A stretch of 64,000 bases of DNA from Pseudoalteromonas sp. EB27 (GTDB lineage Bacteria > Pseudomonadota > Gammaproteobacteria > Enterobacterales > Alteromonadaceae), in NCBI RefSeq assembly GCF_001974875.1, contig NZ_MTQD01000002.1:310001-374000 (forward strand), in the 5' to 3' direction. The notes under the pieces were generated by a model. That model worked only from the letters and a program-made list of their open reading frames with translations. It was not told the DNA's origin and did no database searches. Made by a program: the position numbers and the translations under genes. The stretch's first letter is position 1. Each line of letters opens with the position of its first letter. Of this stretch, positions 1-9,045 are shown piece after piece.

Positions 1-678
1 GCGCTCTCAGGCCAAAATGAAGTGAAGTATTTGGGTAAAGCACATACATATATCGACTTACCTATTTATTGGCAAAAAGATGTACAACATACAGTTGAAG
101 TACCTAAAGCTTTTTTTATTCCGCCTGTATATCGCAATATTATTAAGAAACTAAAGTTACACGGTGTCTCTATTAATAAACTTGAAGGGGCAAACACACA
201 GCCTTTAAAAGTAGCAAAGGTGGCAGACTACACGTTTGATAAAGCACCATTTGAAGGCCGTTTTAGAGTGTCAGCAAGTTTCGATTATGTCCCCGCTATA
301 AATGTAGATTTAGATGGTTGGTATCAAGTCAATACTCAACAAAAAGCAGGTGAGCTTGCTGTGCATTTATTGCATCCTGAAGCACCGGATTCGTTTTTTG
401 CATGGGGGGAATTTAATACTATTTTTCAGCGTACTGAGTACATGGAAAACTATGCACTAATTCCGTTTGCACGCCAAATGCTAAAAGACAATCCAAAGCT
501 AGCGCTTAAGTTTGATGAAAAGCTTAAAGATAAATCGTTCGCAAGCGACGCTGATGCGAGATTAAACTGGTTATATGAGCAAAGTCCATTTTATGATCAA
601 GCGTATTTAAAGTACCCAATACTGATGTCATTCGAAGAAGAAGTTGTTATCCCGGATCAAAAAAGTAAAGAAATCTAA
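1..678 (+). CDS. M14 family zinc carboxypeptidase-like protein, C-terminal part (5' end outside window)
   Basis: The reading frame is open from base 1 and closes at TAA 676-678, so this is the last ~225 residues of a longer gene. A GTG at 22 is only an internal codon. The fragment has the C-terminal layout of secreted bacterial M14 metallopeptidases: a segment like 'FIPPVYRNIIKKLKLHGV', a beta-rich stretch, then 'GELAVHLLHPEAPDSFFAWGEF'. The zinc-ligand half of the domain (HxxE...H) lies upstream and is not visible. One base separates its stop from the next start, so it is probably cotranscribed with gloC. The family call is fairly secure, the substrate unknown. Confidence 0.65.
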   Translation, partial: ALSGQNEVKYLGKAHTYIDLPIYWQKDVQHTVEVPKAFFIPPVYRNIIKKLKLHGVSINKLEGANTQPLKVAKVADYTFDKAPFEGRFRVSASFDYVPAINVDLDGWYQVNTQQKAGELAVHLLHPEAPDSFFAWGEFNTIFQRTEYMENYALIPFARQMLKDNPKLALKFDEKLKDKSFASDADARLNWLYEQSPFYDQAYLKYPILMSFEEEVVIPDQKSKEI

Positions 679-679
679 T

Positions 680-1321
680 ATGCAAATAATAACTATACCC
701 GTCACTGCATTTGCACAGAATAGCCGTATCATTGCGTGCAGCGAAACTAAACAAGCGGTAGTTGTGGATCCAGGTGGTGACCCTGATAAAATAGTAGCAG
801 CCCTTAATGAGCATAAACTAGAGTTAAGTGCTATTTGGTTAACGCACGGGCATTTAGACCATGTGGGTGGGGCTGATATTTTACGTAATCAATTTAACGT
901 ACAAATTATTGGCCCACAAAAAGATGAGTACTTCTGGTTTGAAAACTTACCTATGCAAGCACAAATGTTCGGGTTTAAACCCATTGAGCCTTTTTATCCG
1001 GATATTTGGCTAAACCATAACGACACCGTGAGCGTAGGTAAACTTAGCTTTTTAGTGAAGCATTGCCCGGGGCATACACCTGGTCATATTGTGTTTTATC
1101 AACAAGACTATGAATGCGTTATTGTAGGTGATGTTATTTTTAAAGGCTCAGTAGGGCGAACTGATTTCCCTAAGGGGAACAGCGAACAACTTATAGAGTC
1201 GATTAAGACGCATATTCTAACCTTACCTGATAATACTAAAATATTGGCAGGGCATGGGAGCGACACTACGGTTGGATTTGAAAAACAAACAAATCCTTTT
1301 GTGAGTGGTAAGTTTGGTTAA
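680..1321 (+). CDS. gloC: GloC/YcbL-type hydroxyacylglutathione hydrolase (glyoxalase II, metallo-beta-lactamase fold)
   Basis: A 213-residue metallo-beta-lactamase-fold enzyme that closely follows E. coli YcbL (GloC) along its length. The binuclear metal motif THGHLDH gives H56, H58, D60 and H61; further ligands lie in 'HCPGHTPGHIVF' and 'GDVIFKG', and the C-terminal 'GHG' is present. The family hydrolyses S-lactoylglutathione in the cytoplasm, the second step of methylglyoxal detoxification. The frame extends upstream to 644, but the ATG at 680 gives the family N-terminus (MQIITIPVTAF) and avoids overlap with the preceding stop at 678. Likely translationally coupled to the M14 peptidase gene. 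Confidence 0.9.
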   Translation: MQIITIPVTAFAQNSRIIACSETKQAVVVDPGGDPDKIVAALNEHKLELSAIWLTHGHLDHVGGADILRNQFNVQIIGPQKDEYFWFENLPMQAQMFGFKPIEPFYPDIWLNHNDTVSVGKLSFLVKHCPGHTPGHIVFYQQDYECVIVGDVIFKGSVGRTDFPKGNSEQLIESIKTHILTLPDNTKILAGHGSDTTVGFEKQTNPFVSGKFG

Positions 1322-1428
1322 GTTACCTATTTTAAGTTTGGCAAACTGCATAAAAATTAAAAATAAGCAGACTGAGTTTTAAAATGGTTGTATAATTTAA
1401 CCAGTTTATTTGATAAATAAGAAATAAA

Positions 1429-1887
1429 ATGTCTCTAAATCACGTAGATCGCCAAATATTGGCACTTTTACAACAAGATGCTAGTTTATCAACCGCAGAA
1501 ATTGCTGATAAAGTAGGCTTGTCTCAATCTCCATGCTGGCGTCGAATTGCCAAGCTAGAGCAAGATGGTTATATAAAAAGCAAAGTGGCTCTCTTAGATG
1601 AGAAAAAACTTGGCTTTGATATGCTTGTATATGCACATGTACGTTTATCAAACCACGGTAAAAAGAATCTTGCTGAATTTGAAAAACTTATAATGAGTTA
1701 TGATCAAGTAACAGAGTGTTACACCATGGCCGGAACAATGGACTTTATGCTACGCATAATTTCACAAGGCATAGAAGGTTATGAGCACTTTGTACGCGAT
1801 AATTTACTAAGCTTAGAATACGTACAAGAAGTACATTCTAATGTAACAATGACATGTGTAAAACGTAGTACATCTCTTCCTTTATAA
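1429..1887 (+). CDS. Lrp/AsnC family transcriptional regulator
   Basis: 152 residues with the usual two-part layout. Residues ~1-60 form a winged helix-turn-helix ('LSTAEIADKVGLSQSPCWRRIAKLE' region, split here by its recognition helix SQSPCWRRI). Residues ~65-145 form the RAM/AsnC ligand-binding and oligomerisation domain, which includes 'VTECYTMAGTMDFMLRI'. Such proteins sense amino acids or small metabolites and usually regulate a neighbouring gene. No divergent partner is adjacent, so the target is unknown. The gene has its own ~107-bp upstream gap and a strong terminator after it (1954-1986), and so looks monocistronic. Confidence 0.88.
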   Translation: MSLNHVDRQILALLQQDASLSTAEIADKVGLSQSPCWRRIAKLEQDGYIKSKVALLDEKKLGFDMLVYAHVRLSNHGKKNLAEFEKLIMSYDQVTECYTMAGTMDFMLRIISQGIEGYEHFVRDNLLSLEYVQEVHSNVTMTCVKRSTSLPL

Positions 1888-1953
1888 AAGCACTTCTTTG
1901 AAAGCTAAACCTCTTTTAGTTTAGCTTAACCACATAATGACAATTGTTAACTG

Positions 1954-1986
1954 AGCGCTAATTTGTTAGAATTTAGCGCTTTTTTT
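1954..1986 (+). terminator. Rho-independent terminator after the Lrp-family gene
   Basis: Inverted repeat AGCGCTAA (1954-1961) / TTAGCGCT (1973-1980) followed by a run of T to 1986. A second, T-poor inverted repeat (AAGCTAAAC 1902-1910 / GTTTAGCTT 1919-1927) lies just before it. Confidence 0.85.
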
Positions 1987-2014
1987 ATACCCATAACACC
2001 ATTTGAGGAACTCA

Positions 2015-3571
2015 ATGTTTAACTTACTCAGTAGGGCGCCTAGCTCTGCTAAAAACGATATTCTATCTGGATTAACTGTGGCGCTTGCCCTAGTACCAGA
2101 AGCTGTTGCGTTTGCCTTTGTTGCAAATGTAGAACCTTTAGTTGGTCTATATGCCGCGTTTATCGTTGGTTTAATTACGGCTATATTTGGTGGCCGCCCT
2201 GGTATGATTTCAGGTGCAACCGGTGCACTAGCTGTTGTTATGGTAAGTTTAGTGCTTGATCATGGTGTTGAGTATTTATTTGCGACCGTATTGCTCATGG
2301 GCATACTGCAGATACTCGCGGGTGTATTTAAACTCGGTAAGTTTATCCGCATGGTTCCTCATCCGGTAATGCTTGGTTTTGTAAACGGCTTAGCTATTGT
2401 TATATTTTTAGCCCAATTAGGACAATTTAAAGTGCCTGATGGTATGGGCGGACAAGAATGGATGACGGGTAATCCGCTATACATTATGCTTGGTTTAGTG
2501 GCTTTAACTATGGCTATTATTCAGTTTTTACCAAAACTAACCACGGCTGTGCCCTCTACATTAGTCGCTATTATTACAGTCACCGCTTTAGTTATTGGTT
2601 TGGATTTAGAAGCGCATACTGTAGTTGATTTCTTAAAAGGAATGACAGGCGACGAAGCTGCAACAATTGCTGGCGGTTTACCTGAGTTTCATATTCCTAT
2701 GGTACCGTTTACTTTCGAAACGCTACAAATTATTTTTCCTTATGCGCTTATTTTAGCGGCTATTGGTTTAATTGAATCTTTATTAACGCTTAGCTTAATT
2801 GACGAGATTACAGAAACCCGTGGTCATAGTAATAAAGAGTGTATAGGGCAAGGCGCTGCAAATATTACTTGTGGTATGTTTGGTGCAATGGGTGGCTGTG
2901 CAATGATAGGTCAATCAATGATCAATATTAACTCAGGTGGCCGTTCTCGCTTATCGGGTATTAGTGCCGCATTGATGTTGCTTGCATTCATCATATTCGC
3001 TTCAAGTTTAATTGAGATGATCCCACTAGCTGCACTTGTTGGTGTTATGTTTATGGTTGTACTAGGTACGTTTGAATGGGCTAGCTTTAAAATGATGAAG
3101 CGTGTGCCTCTATCAGATGCGTTCGTAATAGTACTTGTATCGGGTGTGACGGTTATTACCGATTTAGCTATTGCAGTATGTGTAGGTGTTATTGTATCTG
3201 CATTAGTATTTGCTTGGCAGCATGCTAAGCACATATACACAACTAACTATATAGATGAAGAAGGCGCTAAAGTATATGAGTTACATGGCCCACTTTTCTT
3301 TGGTTCAGTTAAAAACTTTGCAGAGTTATTTGATGTTAAAAATGACCCTAAAAATGTAATTGTTGAATTTAAGCATAGCCGCGTATCAGATCACAGTGCA
3401 ATTGAAGCAATTGACACACTTGCTGATAAGTACACAAAAGCAGGTAAGCAACTTCACTTACGTCACTTAAGTAAAGACTGTACGCAGTTGCTGCATAAAG
3501 CACGCGATTTGGTTGAAGTGAATGTGATTGAAGATCCAACATACAAAGTAGCATCAGACAAACTAGCTTAA
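2015..3571 (+). CDS. SulP family inorganic anion transporter with C-terminal STAS domain
   Basis: 518 residues. About 400 residues of hydrophobic segments carry SulP signatures near the N-terminus ('[17 protein letters not shown]', '[17 protein letters not shown]'). A cytoplasmic STAS domain follows from ~residue 410 ('[19 protein letters not shown]', '[20 protein letters not shown]'). SulP proteins carry sulfate, bicarbonate or related anions across the inner membrane; substrate cannot be read from sequence. An in-frame TTG at 2003 overlaps the Shine-Dalgarno GAGGA (2005-2009), so ATG 2015 is the start. No carbonic anhydrase or sulfate-assimilation gene is adjacent. It ends at a strong terminator. 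Confidence 0.9.
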   Translation: MFNLLSRAPSSAKNDILSGLTVALALVPEAVAFAFVANVEPLVGLYAAFIVGLITAIFGGRPGMISGATGALAVVMVSLVLDHGVEYLFATVLLMGILQILAGVFKLGKFIRMVPHPVMLGFVNGLAIVIFLAQLGQFKVPDGMGGQEWMTGNPLYIMLGLVALTMAIIQFLPKLTTAVPSTLVAIITVTALVIGLDLEAHTVVDFLKGMTGDEAATIAGGLPEFHIPMVPFTFETLQIIFPYALILAAIGLIESLLTLSLIDEITETRGHSNKECIGQGAANITCGMFGAMGGCAMIGQSMININSGGRSRLSGISAALMLLAFIIFASSLIEMIPLAALVGVMFMVVLGTFEWASFKMMKRVPLSDAFVIVLVSGVTVITDLAIAVCVGVIVSALVFAWQHAKHIYTTNYIDEEGAKVYELHGPLFFGSVKNFAELFDVKNDPKNVIVEFKHSRVSDHSAIEAIDTLADKYTKAGKQLHLRHLSKDCTQLLHKARDLVEVNVIEDPTYKVASDKLA

Positions 3572-3599
3572 TTTACACAAAGCTATTTATATTTAAAAA

Positions 3600-3628
3600 G
3601 CGAAAGGTGAATAACCTTTCGCTTTTTT
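3600..3628 (+). terminator. Rho-independent terminator after SulP gene
   Basis: Perfect 9-bp stem GCGAAAGGT (3600-3608) / ACCTTTCGC (3614-3622), 5-nt loop, then six T. Confidence 0.9.
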
Positions 3629-3822
3629 AGTGTCTCGACTATTGGTTTGCGGTAAGACTCTTAAAAAGCAAGGTAGGCTGTAGTGCTATGCAAACTCATA
3701 AATCTATATAATAAGATTATCTAATTTTATGAAAATTAGCCCTACATAGGTAAAAATAATAATGAATAACAAGCGCCTATTCTATGGAATTAGTCTTTAA
3801 CTATACGGAGTAAACATCTATT

Positions 3823-4899
3823 TTGAACTGGCAATCTTTAGTCGATAACAGACAACGTTTTTTTTGGCTTTTGCAAATTGCAGGCTGGATTGGTTATGCG
3901 TTAGTAAATTATATTGGCTCTAAAGTATTTGAAATGCGTGATATATACGTATTTGTTATTTTATTAAATGCTTACGCTGGTTGCTTAATGACAGTACCGC
4001 TTAGGTATATTTACCGTAAAATTTGGAATGCCTCGCCTTGGGTATTAATGATTGTAGTATTTGGTGCCTCTTATGTAACGGGTACTTTATGGGCTGTCGT
4101 TCAAAAGTTTAATTTGTGGGAAATATACCGCCATGGTTATAGACCCGAAGAGTGGTTTTATTACCTGCAGCAAGGTTTAGATTCTGTTTATATTATTTTA
4201 TGTTGGAGTGGTCTGTACTTTGGCGTTAAATATTACCAACTATTACAAAGCGAGCGACAAAAAGCGCTCAAAGCCACAACTATGGCACACGAAGCGCAAT
4301 TAAAAATGCTTAGGTATCAGCTCAATCCCCATTTTTTATTCAATACACTCAACGCTATTTCTACTTTAATTTTGGTTAAAGAAAACAAAGATGCTAACTT
4401 AATGGTAGCAAGGTTAAGTGACTTTTTACGTTATACATTAAATACCGATCCAATTAAAAAAGTACCACTAGAGCAAGAGCTACATGCGCTCATGCTTTAT
4501 TTAGAAATAGAGCGTGTTCGTTTTGATGAGCGATTAAAGGTAAATGTAGATATAAGTGAGCAAGCTAAAGAGGCTTTAGTACCGAGCTTAATTTTGCAAC
4601 CTATTATAGAAAACGCGATTAAATATGCGATTGCTCATCTAACAGAAGGTGGGGTAATTGATATAAAAGCACAAGTATTTGCGAATGAATTATTACTAGA
4701 AGTGGGCGACAACGGCCCAGGTACTGACATACTTGATGGTCAATTAGTTAACGCTCAAGGTGTAGGTGTCGCTAATACTAAAGATAGATTAAAAACGTTG
4801 TATGAAAATAATTATTCGTTTGTATTATCACATAATACGCCAAGTGGATTAAAAGTTAATCTGCGAGTACCTTTTGAGAAGGCTGTGAAAAATGACTAA
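3823..4899 (+). CDS. LytS/AlgZ-type sensor histidine kinase (His_kinase PF06580 family)
   Basis: 358 residues. About four hydrophobic segments fall within residues 10-145. A linker follows, then the dimerisation/phosphoacceptor box 'LNPHFLFNTLNAIS' with H~170, then an ATPase domain with N-box 'LILQPIIENAIKYAI' and G-box 'VGDNGPG'. There is no separate periplasmic sensor domain; signal is presumably sensed by the membrane part. The start is TTG at 3823, with CGGAG at 3806-3810. The gene overlaps the LytTR regulator by 8 bp, giving a two-gene operon. A ~194-bp upstream region separates it from the SulP terminator. Stimulus and regulon are unknown. Confidence 0.88.
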   Translation: MNWQSLVDNRQRFFWLLQIAGWIGYALVNYIGSKVFEMRDIYVFVILLNAYAGCLMTVPLRYIYRKIWNASPWVLMIVVFGASYVTGTLWAVVQKFNLWEIYRHGYRPEEWFYYLQQGLDSVYIILCWSGLYFGVKYYQLLQSERQKALKATTMAHEAQLKMLRYQLNPHFLFNTLNAISTLILVKENKDANLMVARLSDFLRYTLNTDPIKKVPLEQELHALMLYLEIERVRFDERLKVNVDISEQAKEALVPSLILQPIIENAIKYAIAHLTEGGVIDIKAQVFANELLLEVGDNGPGTDILDGQLVNAQGVGVANTKDRLKTLYENNYSFVLSHNTPSGLKVNLRVPFEKAVKND

Positions 4900-5716
4900 A
4901 ATAAAAACACTCATTGTTGATGATGAACCGTTAGCAAGAAAGGGTTTAGCGGTAAGGCTTGAAGAATACTCTGATATTGAAGTAATTAAATTGTGTAGTT
5001 CAGGCGCTGATGCAATTGAAATGTGCCAAAGTGAGAAAATCGACTTAGTTTTTTTAGATATTCAAATGCCAGGCATGAATGGTTTTGAAGTAGCAAGAGC
5101 GCTCAGCGAAAGTACAAAAGCCTTACCTGCGATTGTGTTTGTAACTGCCTTTGATCAGTTTGCCGTAAAAGCGTTTGAAATTCATGCTCTCGATTACATT
5201 TTAAAACCCGTTGATGATAACAGACTAAAACAGGCGGTAGAAAAAGTGCATACCTACTTAAAAACGCAGCAAGACAACGCCCATAAGAAAAAACTAGCGA
5301 GTTTTGTAGCCGGTATTACTGGTAACAATTGCGAAGAAATACTTAAAAAATTAGCCACTGGCGACACGCTAACAGACAGGCGTTACCCAGAATCACTTGC
5401 AGTGAAAGAGCAGGGCGAAATTATTCGTGTGCCAGTAGCGACTATCCAATGGGTTGATGCTGCAGGTGACTACATGTGTTTACACTGTGAAGATGGACAA
5501 ACGCATATTTTACGCAAAACAATGAAAGAGCTAGAGCAAGAGTTGGACCCTCAGTTGTTTGTACGCGTACACCGAAGTGCAATAGTAAATACAAAGCAAA
5601 TTAGTAAGTTGGTTACGCAGGTAAGTGGCGAGTATTTATTAGTACTTGAAAACGGACAAGAATTAAAAGTGAGCCGTAGCTATCGAGATAAGGTTAAAGC
5701 AGCGTTAGCAAGTTAA
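4892..5716 (+). CDS. LytTR family response regulator
   Basis: 274 residues. The N-terminal receiver domain has acidic pocket 'VDDEP', phosphoacceptor D56 in 'DLVFLDIQMPGMNG', the conserved T/A of 'FVTAFDQFA', and K in 'LKPVDD'. The C-terminal LytTR DNA-binding domain (residues ~165-272) is marked by 'VDAAGDYMCLHCEDGQ' and 'RVHRSAIVNTKQI'. It overlaps the histidine kinase gene by 8 bp, so the two are a cognate pair. LytTR proteins bind direct repeats rather than palindromes. Resembles the LytS-LytR/AlgZ-AlgR pairs found in Alteromonadales; targets not visible here. Confidence 0.92.
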   Translation: MTKIKTLIVDDEPLARKGLAVRLEEYSDIEVIKLCSSGADAIEMCQSEKIDLVFLDIQMPGMNGFEVARALSESTKALPAIVFVTAFDQFAVKAFEIHALDYILKPVDDNRLKQAVEKVHTYLKTQQDNAHKKKLASFVAGITGNNCEEILKKLATGDTLTDRRYPESLAVKEQGEIIRVPVATIQWVDAAGDYMCLHCEDGQTHILRKTMKELEQELDPQLFVRVHRSAIVNTKQISKLVTQVSGEYLLVLENGQELKVSRSYRDKVKAALAS

Positions 5717-5744
5717 AACCAAAACCAACGCTTTTATTACAGAC

Positions 5745-5777
5745 ACAAAAAATGCGAGCTTAGCTCGCATTTTTTTA
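5745..5777. terminator. Bidirectional terminator between LytTR gene and pykA
   Basis: Perfect stem AATGCGAGCT/AGCTCGCATT with A-run on the left and T-run on the right, placed between two convergent genes, so it can serve both strands. Confidence 0.88.
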
Positions 5778-5789
5778 TTCAGTTATTAA

Positions 5790-7226
5790 TTATGCAACGG
5801 TTACAATTTTCATTGTGTTAGTTGCACCCACAGTTTCCATTGAGTCACCGTGAGTAATAATTACTGTATCGCCAGACTGTAAAGACCCTTGAGAAACTAA
5901 AGTATCAAGCGCTGCTTTTACCATACCGTCTTTTTCAGTTTTTGTAGAATCAAAAAATACTGGGTAAACACCACGATAAAGTGCAGTTTGACCTAATGTA
6001 CTCGCATGACGTGAAAGCGAGTAGATTGGTAAGCCTGAGCTGATACGCGACATTAATTTAGCCGTACTACCAGATTCAGTAAGTGTGATAATTGCTTTAA
6101 CAGAATCTAAGTGATTAGCTGCATACATAGCAGAAAGCGCAATTGATTCAGCATTGTTAGAAAAGCGACTATCTAAACGGTGCTTAGAAACGTGCGTTTC
6201 TTTTTGCGATTCAGCACCTAAACAAACACGTGCCATAGTTGCAACTGTTTCTTCAGGATAATCACCGGCAGCTGTTTCAGCTGAAAGCATAACTGCATCT
6301 GTTCCATCAAGAACAGCATTTGCAACATCCATTACTTCTGCACGTGTAGGCATAGGGTTATCGATCATCGATTCCATCATTTGCGTTGCTGTTACTACAG
6401 TACGGTTTAATGAACGAGCACGACGAATAATTAGTTTTTGTTTGCCCATAAGAGCAGCATCACCAATTTCAACACCTAAATCACCACGAGCAACCATTAC
6501 AGCGTCAGACGCTAAAATGATGTCATCAACAGCTTCTTGCGTTTCAACGGCTTCAGCACGTTCAATTTTAGCAAGTAACTGTGCTTTTGAACCAGCAGCT
6601 TCAGCAAGCGAGCGCACGTAGCGCATATCGTCGCCACTACGTGGGAATGATACGGCAATGTAATCTACGTCAATTTCAGCGGCAGTTATTAAATCTTCTT
6701 TGTCTTTTTCAGTAAATGCTGGAGCAGTTAAACCACCACCTAAACGGTTAATACCTTTATTGTTAGATAAAACACCGCCAACAGTGACTGTACAATGCAC
6801 TAAATGCCCAGCTACTTCATCAACAGTTAATTGAATAAGGCCATCGTTTAGAAGTAGTAAATCGTTAGGGCTTACATCATTAGGTAATTCTTTGTAATCA
6901 ATACCTACAGAGTTTATGTCGCCTTCGCCTTTTTCCATTTTTGCATCAAGGGTAAATTTTGCACCCACAGCAAGCGTTACTTTACCTTCTTTAAAAGTAG
7001 AAACGCGGATTTTAGGACCTTGAAGGTCAGCAAGGATAGCAATATGCTTGCCTAATCTTTTTGCAATATCGCGTACAGCTTGTGCACGGTCTTTATGATC
7101 TTGGGCAACACCATGTGAGAAGTTTAAACGTACTACATTAGCCCCAGCGATAATAATTTTTTCTAAGTTGTTATCTCTATCGGTAGCAGGTCCAAGGGTA
7201 GCGACTATTTTCGTGCGTCTTAGCAT
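5790..7226 (-). CDS. pykA: Pyruvate kinase II
   Basis: 478 residues, closely matching E. coli PykA over the whole length. It has '[18 protein letters not shown]' at the N-terminus, '[18 protein letters not shown]', the signature '[11 protein letters not shown]', and '[19 protein letters not shown]'. It catalyses phosphoenolpyruvate + ADP to pyruvate + ATP, the last step of glycolysis and Entner-Doudoroff flux. The frame extends to 7319, but ATG 7226 has an AGGAG Shine-Dalgarno (complement of 7233-7237) and the family start. It is divergent from the 6-phosphogluconate dehydrogenase gene; the shared region holds a long palindrome (7364-7387). Confidence 0.96.
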   Translation of the reverse strand: MLRRTKIVATLGPATDRDNNLEKIIIAGANVVRLNFSHGVAQDHKDRAQAVRDIAKRLGKHIAILADLQGPKIRVSTFKEGKVTLAVGAKFTLDAKMEKGEGDINSVGIDYKELPNDVSPNDLLLLNDGLIQLTVDEVAGHLVHCTVTVGGVLSNNKGINRLGGGLTAPAFTEKDKEDLITAAEIDVDYIAVSFPRSGDDMRYVRSLAEAAGSKAQLLAKIERAEAVETQEAVDDIILASDAVMVARGDLGVEIGDAALMGKQKLIIRRARSLNRTVVTATQMMESMIDNPMPTRAEVMDVANAVLDGTDAVMLSAETAAGDYPEETVATMARVCLGAESQKETHVSKHRLDSRFSNNAESIALSAMYAANHLDSVKAIITLTESGSTAKLMSRISSGLPIYSLSRHASTLGQTALYRGVYPVFFDSTKTEKDGMVKAALDTLVSQGSLQSGDTVIITHGDSMETVGATNTMKIVTVA

Positions 7227-7363
7227 CAATTTCTCCTGTTTGCTTGGTGAAAGCATGTTGACGTTATTTTGTTGACTTAAAATATCTATATTAGAATAAA
7301 ATATTTTAGTTATGTGCAAACTTCAAAGGTTTGCCACTATTTTATACAAAACTATTGTGTCAT

Positions 7364-7387
7364 CATTATGACACCGGTGTCAGAATG
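7364..7387. promoter_or_regulatory. 24-bp palindrome, candidate operator between pykA and gnd
   Basis: The core TGACACCGGTGTCA (7369-7382) is a perfect 14-bp palindrome with central CG. The flanks CATTA / GAATG extend the symmetry to 24 bp with one mismatched pair. Central-CG palindromes of this form are typical LacI-family operators (GntR, NagR and similar sugar regulators). It sits ~140 bp upstream of pykA and ~215 bp upstream of gnd. The protein that binds it is unknown; no LacI-family gene is in the window. Confidence 0.55.
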
Positions 7388-7603
7388 CGTCAATGATCTT
7401 AATTTCAATTAGCTTTGCTTTTAGTCACCCCGAGACCATTGATGTTTGATATAATTACGTAGCTTATTTATCTGTAATAAAAAAGCATGTTGTATTAGCT
7501 CATGATTAGTATTTTATGACTGTATGAGTATAATGCACGCGGTATTATTTAATTTATACACTGAATTTTCTAACCAAATAGTTGTTACCGAGGAGGACAC
7601 TAG

Positions 7604-8977
7604 ATGCAAGTTGCATTAGTAGGGTTAGGCGTTATGGGAAAAAATCTTGCCCTAAACTTGATTGAAAAAGGGATAACGCTAGTCGCTTATGACAAAAACC
7701 CACATGCGGGTGAAGAGTTACTAAGTTGTGCTAAATCTCAAGGCATGGCTGATAGGCTTCACATTGTCTCTGATTTAAGAGACATGGTAAGGCGTTTAGA
7801 GGCACCTCGTTCTATTTTATTACTTGTTCCTGCCGGTGAGTTAGTTGATACAGTTTGTAATGAACTTGTAGAGGCCGGCGTTAACTGTGACGATATGATT
7901 GTCGATTGCGGTAATAGTAATTATAAAGACGGTATAACGCGTAAGCTTAAATACCAAAATAAATTTGAATTTGCCACTATGGGAATTTCTGGCGGTGCAG
8001 AAGGCGCTCGCCATGGTCCTGCAATGATGGCAAGTGGTTCTGAAGGTGGTTGGGAACGTATTGAGCCATGGTTTGAAAAAGTAGCTGCTAGCTATAATGG
8101 CGACTCGTGTTTTGCACGTGTTGGTCAATCAGCAAGTGGTCATTTTGTAAAAATGGTTCATAACGGTATTGAATACGCACTTATGCAACTTATTGCAGAA
8201 GTGTACCAATTACTTCGTTTAGGTACTAATCGTTCTCCAAAAGAAGTGGCTGAGATATTTAATGACTGGTCAGAAGGTCAATTAAATAGCTACTTACTGT
8301 CTATTTCTAGCCACATATTGTCACTTGAAAATCATAATAATGTACCGCTTGCGGACTTAATTGATAATAAAGTTGGCGCTAAAGGTACTGGTCTTTGGAC
8401 TGCGCAAAATGCACTAGAGCTTGGTATTGCAGTTCCTTCACTTGTTGCTGCTGTACAAGCTCGTCATTTAACTAATGCATGTAATACAACGGCTGCACAA
8501 GAGATGACGTACGCATCTAAATCAACTAACAATGTTGAAATTGATTTAGAAGAGCTAAAAGAAGCGTTCTTACTTGCAAGCTTACTAGCGTATCGCCAAG
8601 GTTTAGCGTTAATTAAAGGTGCATCACGTACTCATCAGTGGAAAGTTGATTTATCTAAAACGCTTCAAACGTGGCGTGCTGGTTGTATTATTCGTGCTGA
8701 CTACCTTGATAGCGTTGCACAAGGTGTTGAATTTATTGATACCCTTGAGAAAGAGTCTAACTCTTTGCGTAAAATTACCGGCCAAGCAATAATGACTGGT
8801 TTAGCATTCCCTGTATTGGGTGCTACACAAACGTATTTAGCAACATTAACTACACCGAGTAATGGGCATTTAGTTCAAGCCCAGCGTGATTACTTTGGTG
8901 AGCACGGCGTTAAAACCCATAGCGGTGAAATGTGTCATTTAACTGATTTAGTAGATATAGACGCTAAAGTTAGATAA
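7604..8977 (+). CDS. gnd: 6-phosphogluconate dehydrogenase, decarboxylating
   Basis: 457 residues, slightly shorter than E. coli Gnd (468). An N-terminal Rossmann motif 'VGLGVMGKNLALNL' is followed by the substrate-binding signature 'GISGGAEGARHGPAMM', the catalytic-lysine region 'FVKMVHNGIEYALMQLIAEV' and the 'NKGTG'-like 'GAKGTGLWTAQNALELG'. The C-terminal 'RAGCIIRADYLD' and 'QAQRDYFGEHG' are present. It oxidatively decarboxylates 6-phosphogluconate to ribulose 5-phosphate. The Shine-Dalgarno GAGGAGG at 7591-7597 is strong, and a TATAAT at 7529-7534 is a plausible -10. No zwf or pgl is adjacent. Nicotinamide cofactor preference cannot be settled by eye. Confidence 0.9.
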   Translation: MQVALVGLGVMGKNLALNLIEKGITLVAYDKNPHAGEELLSCAKSQGMADRLHIVSDLRDMVRRLEAPRSILLLVPAGELVDTVCNELVEAGVNCDDMIVDCGNSNYKDGITRKLKYQNKFEFATMGISGGAEGARHGPAMMASGSEGGWERIEPWFEKVAASYNGDSCFARVGQSASGHFVKMVHNGIEYALMQLIAEVYQLLRLGTNRSPKEVAEIFNDWSEGQLNSYLLSISSHILSLENHNNVPLADLIDNKVGAKGTGLWTAQNALELGIAVPSLVAAVQARHLTNACNTTAAQEMTYASKSTNNVEIDLEELKEAFLLASLLAYRQGLALIKGASRTHQWKVDLSKTLQTWRAGCIIRADYLDSVAQGVEFIDTLEKESNSLRKITGQAIMTGLAFPVLGATQTYLATLTTPSNGHLVQAQRDYFGEHGVKTHSGEMCHLTDLVDIDAKVR

Positions 8978-8998
8978 TAAACAGTTGTTTAAAGCGAT

Positions 8999-9025
8999 AA
9001 AGGCACGCTATTTAGCGTGCCTTTT
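8999..9025. terminator. Bidirectional terminator between gnd and ansA
   Basis: Perfect stem AAGGCACGCTA / TAGCGTGCCTT with T-runs on both sides in the right sense, between convergent genes. Confidence 0.85.
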
Positions 9026-9045
9026 GTATTTTAGTCCTGCGAAAT

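Noticed and set aside
7400..7480. Possible HexR box (TATAATTACG region)
   Set aside because: Only about 10 of 15 positions fit TGTAATTAAATTACA and symmetry is poor.
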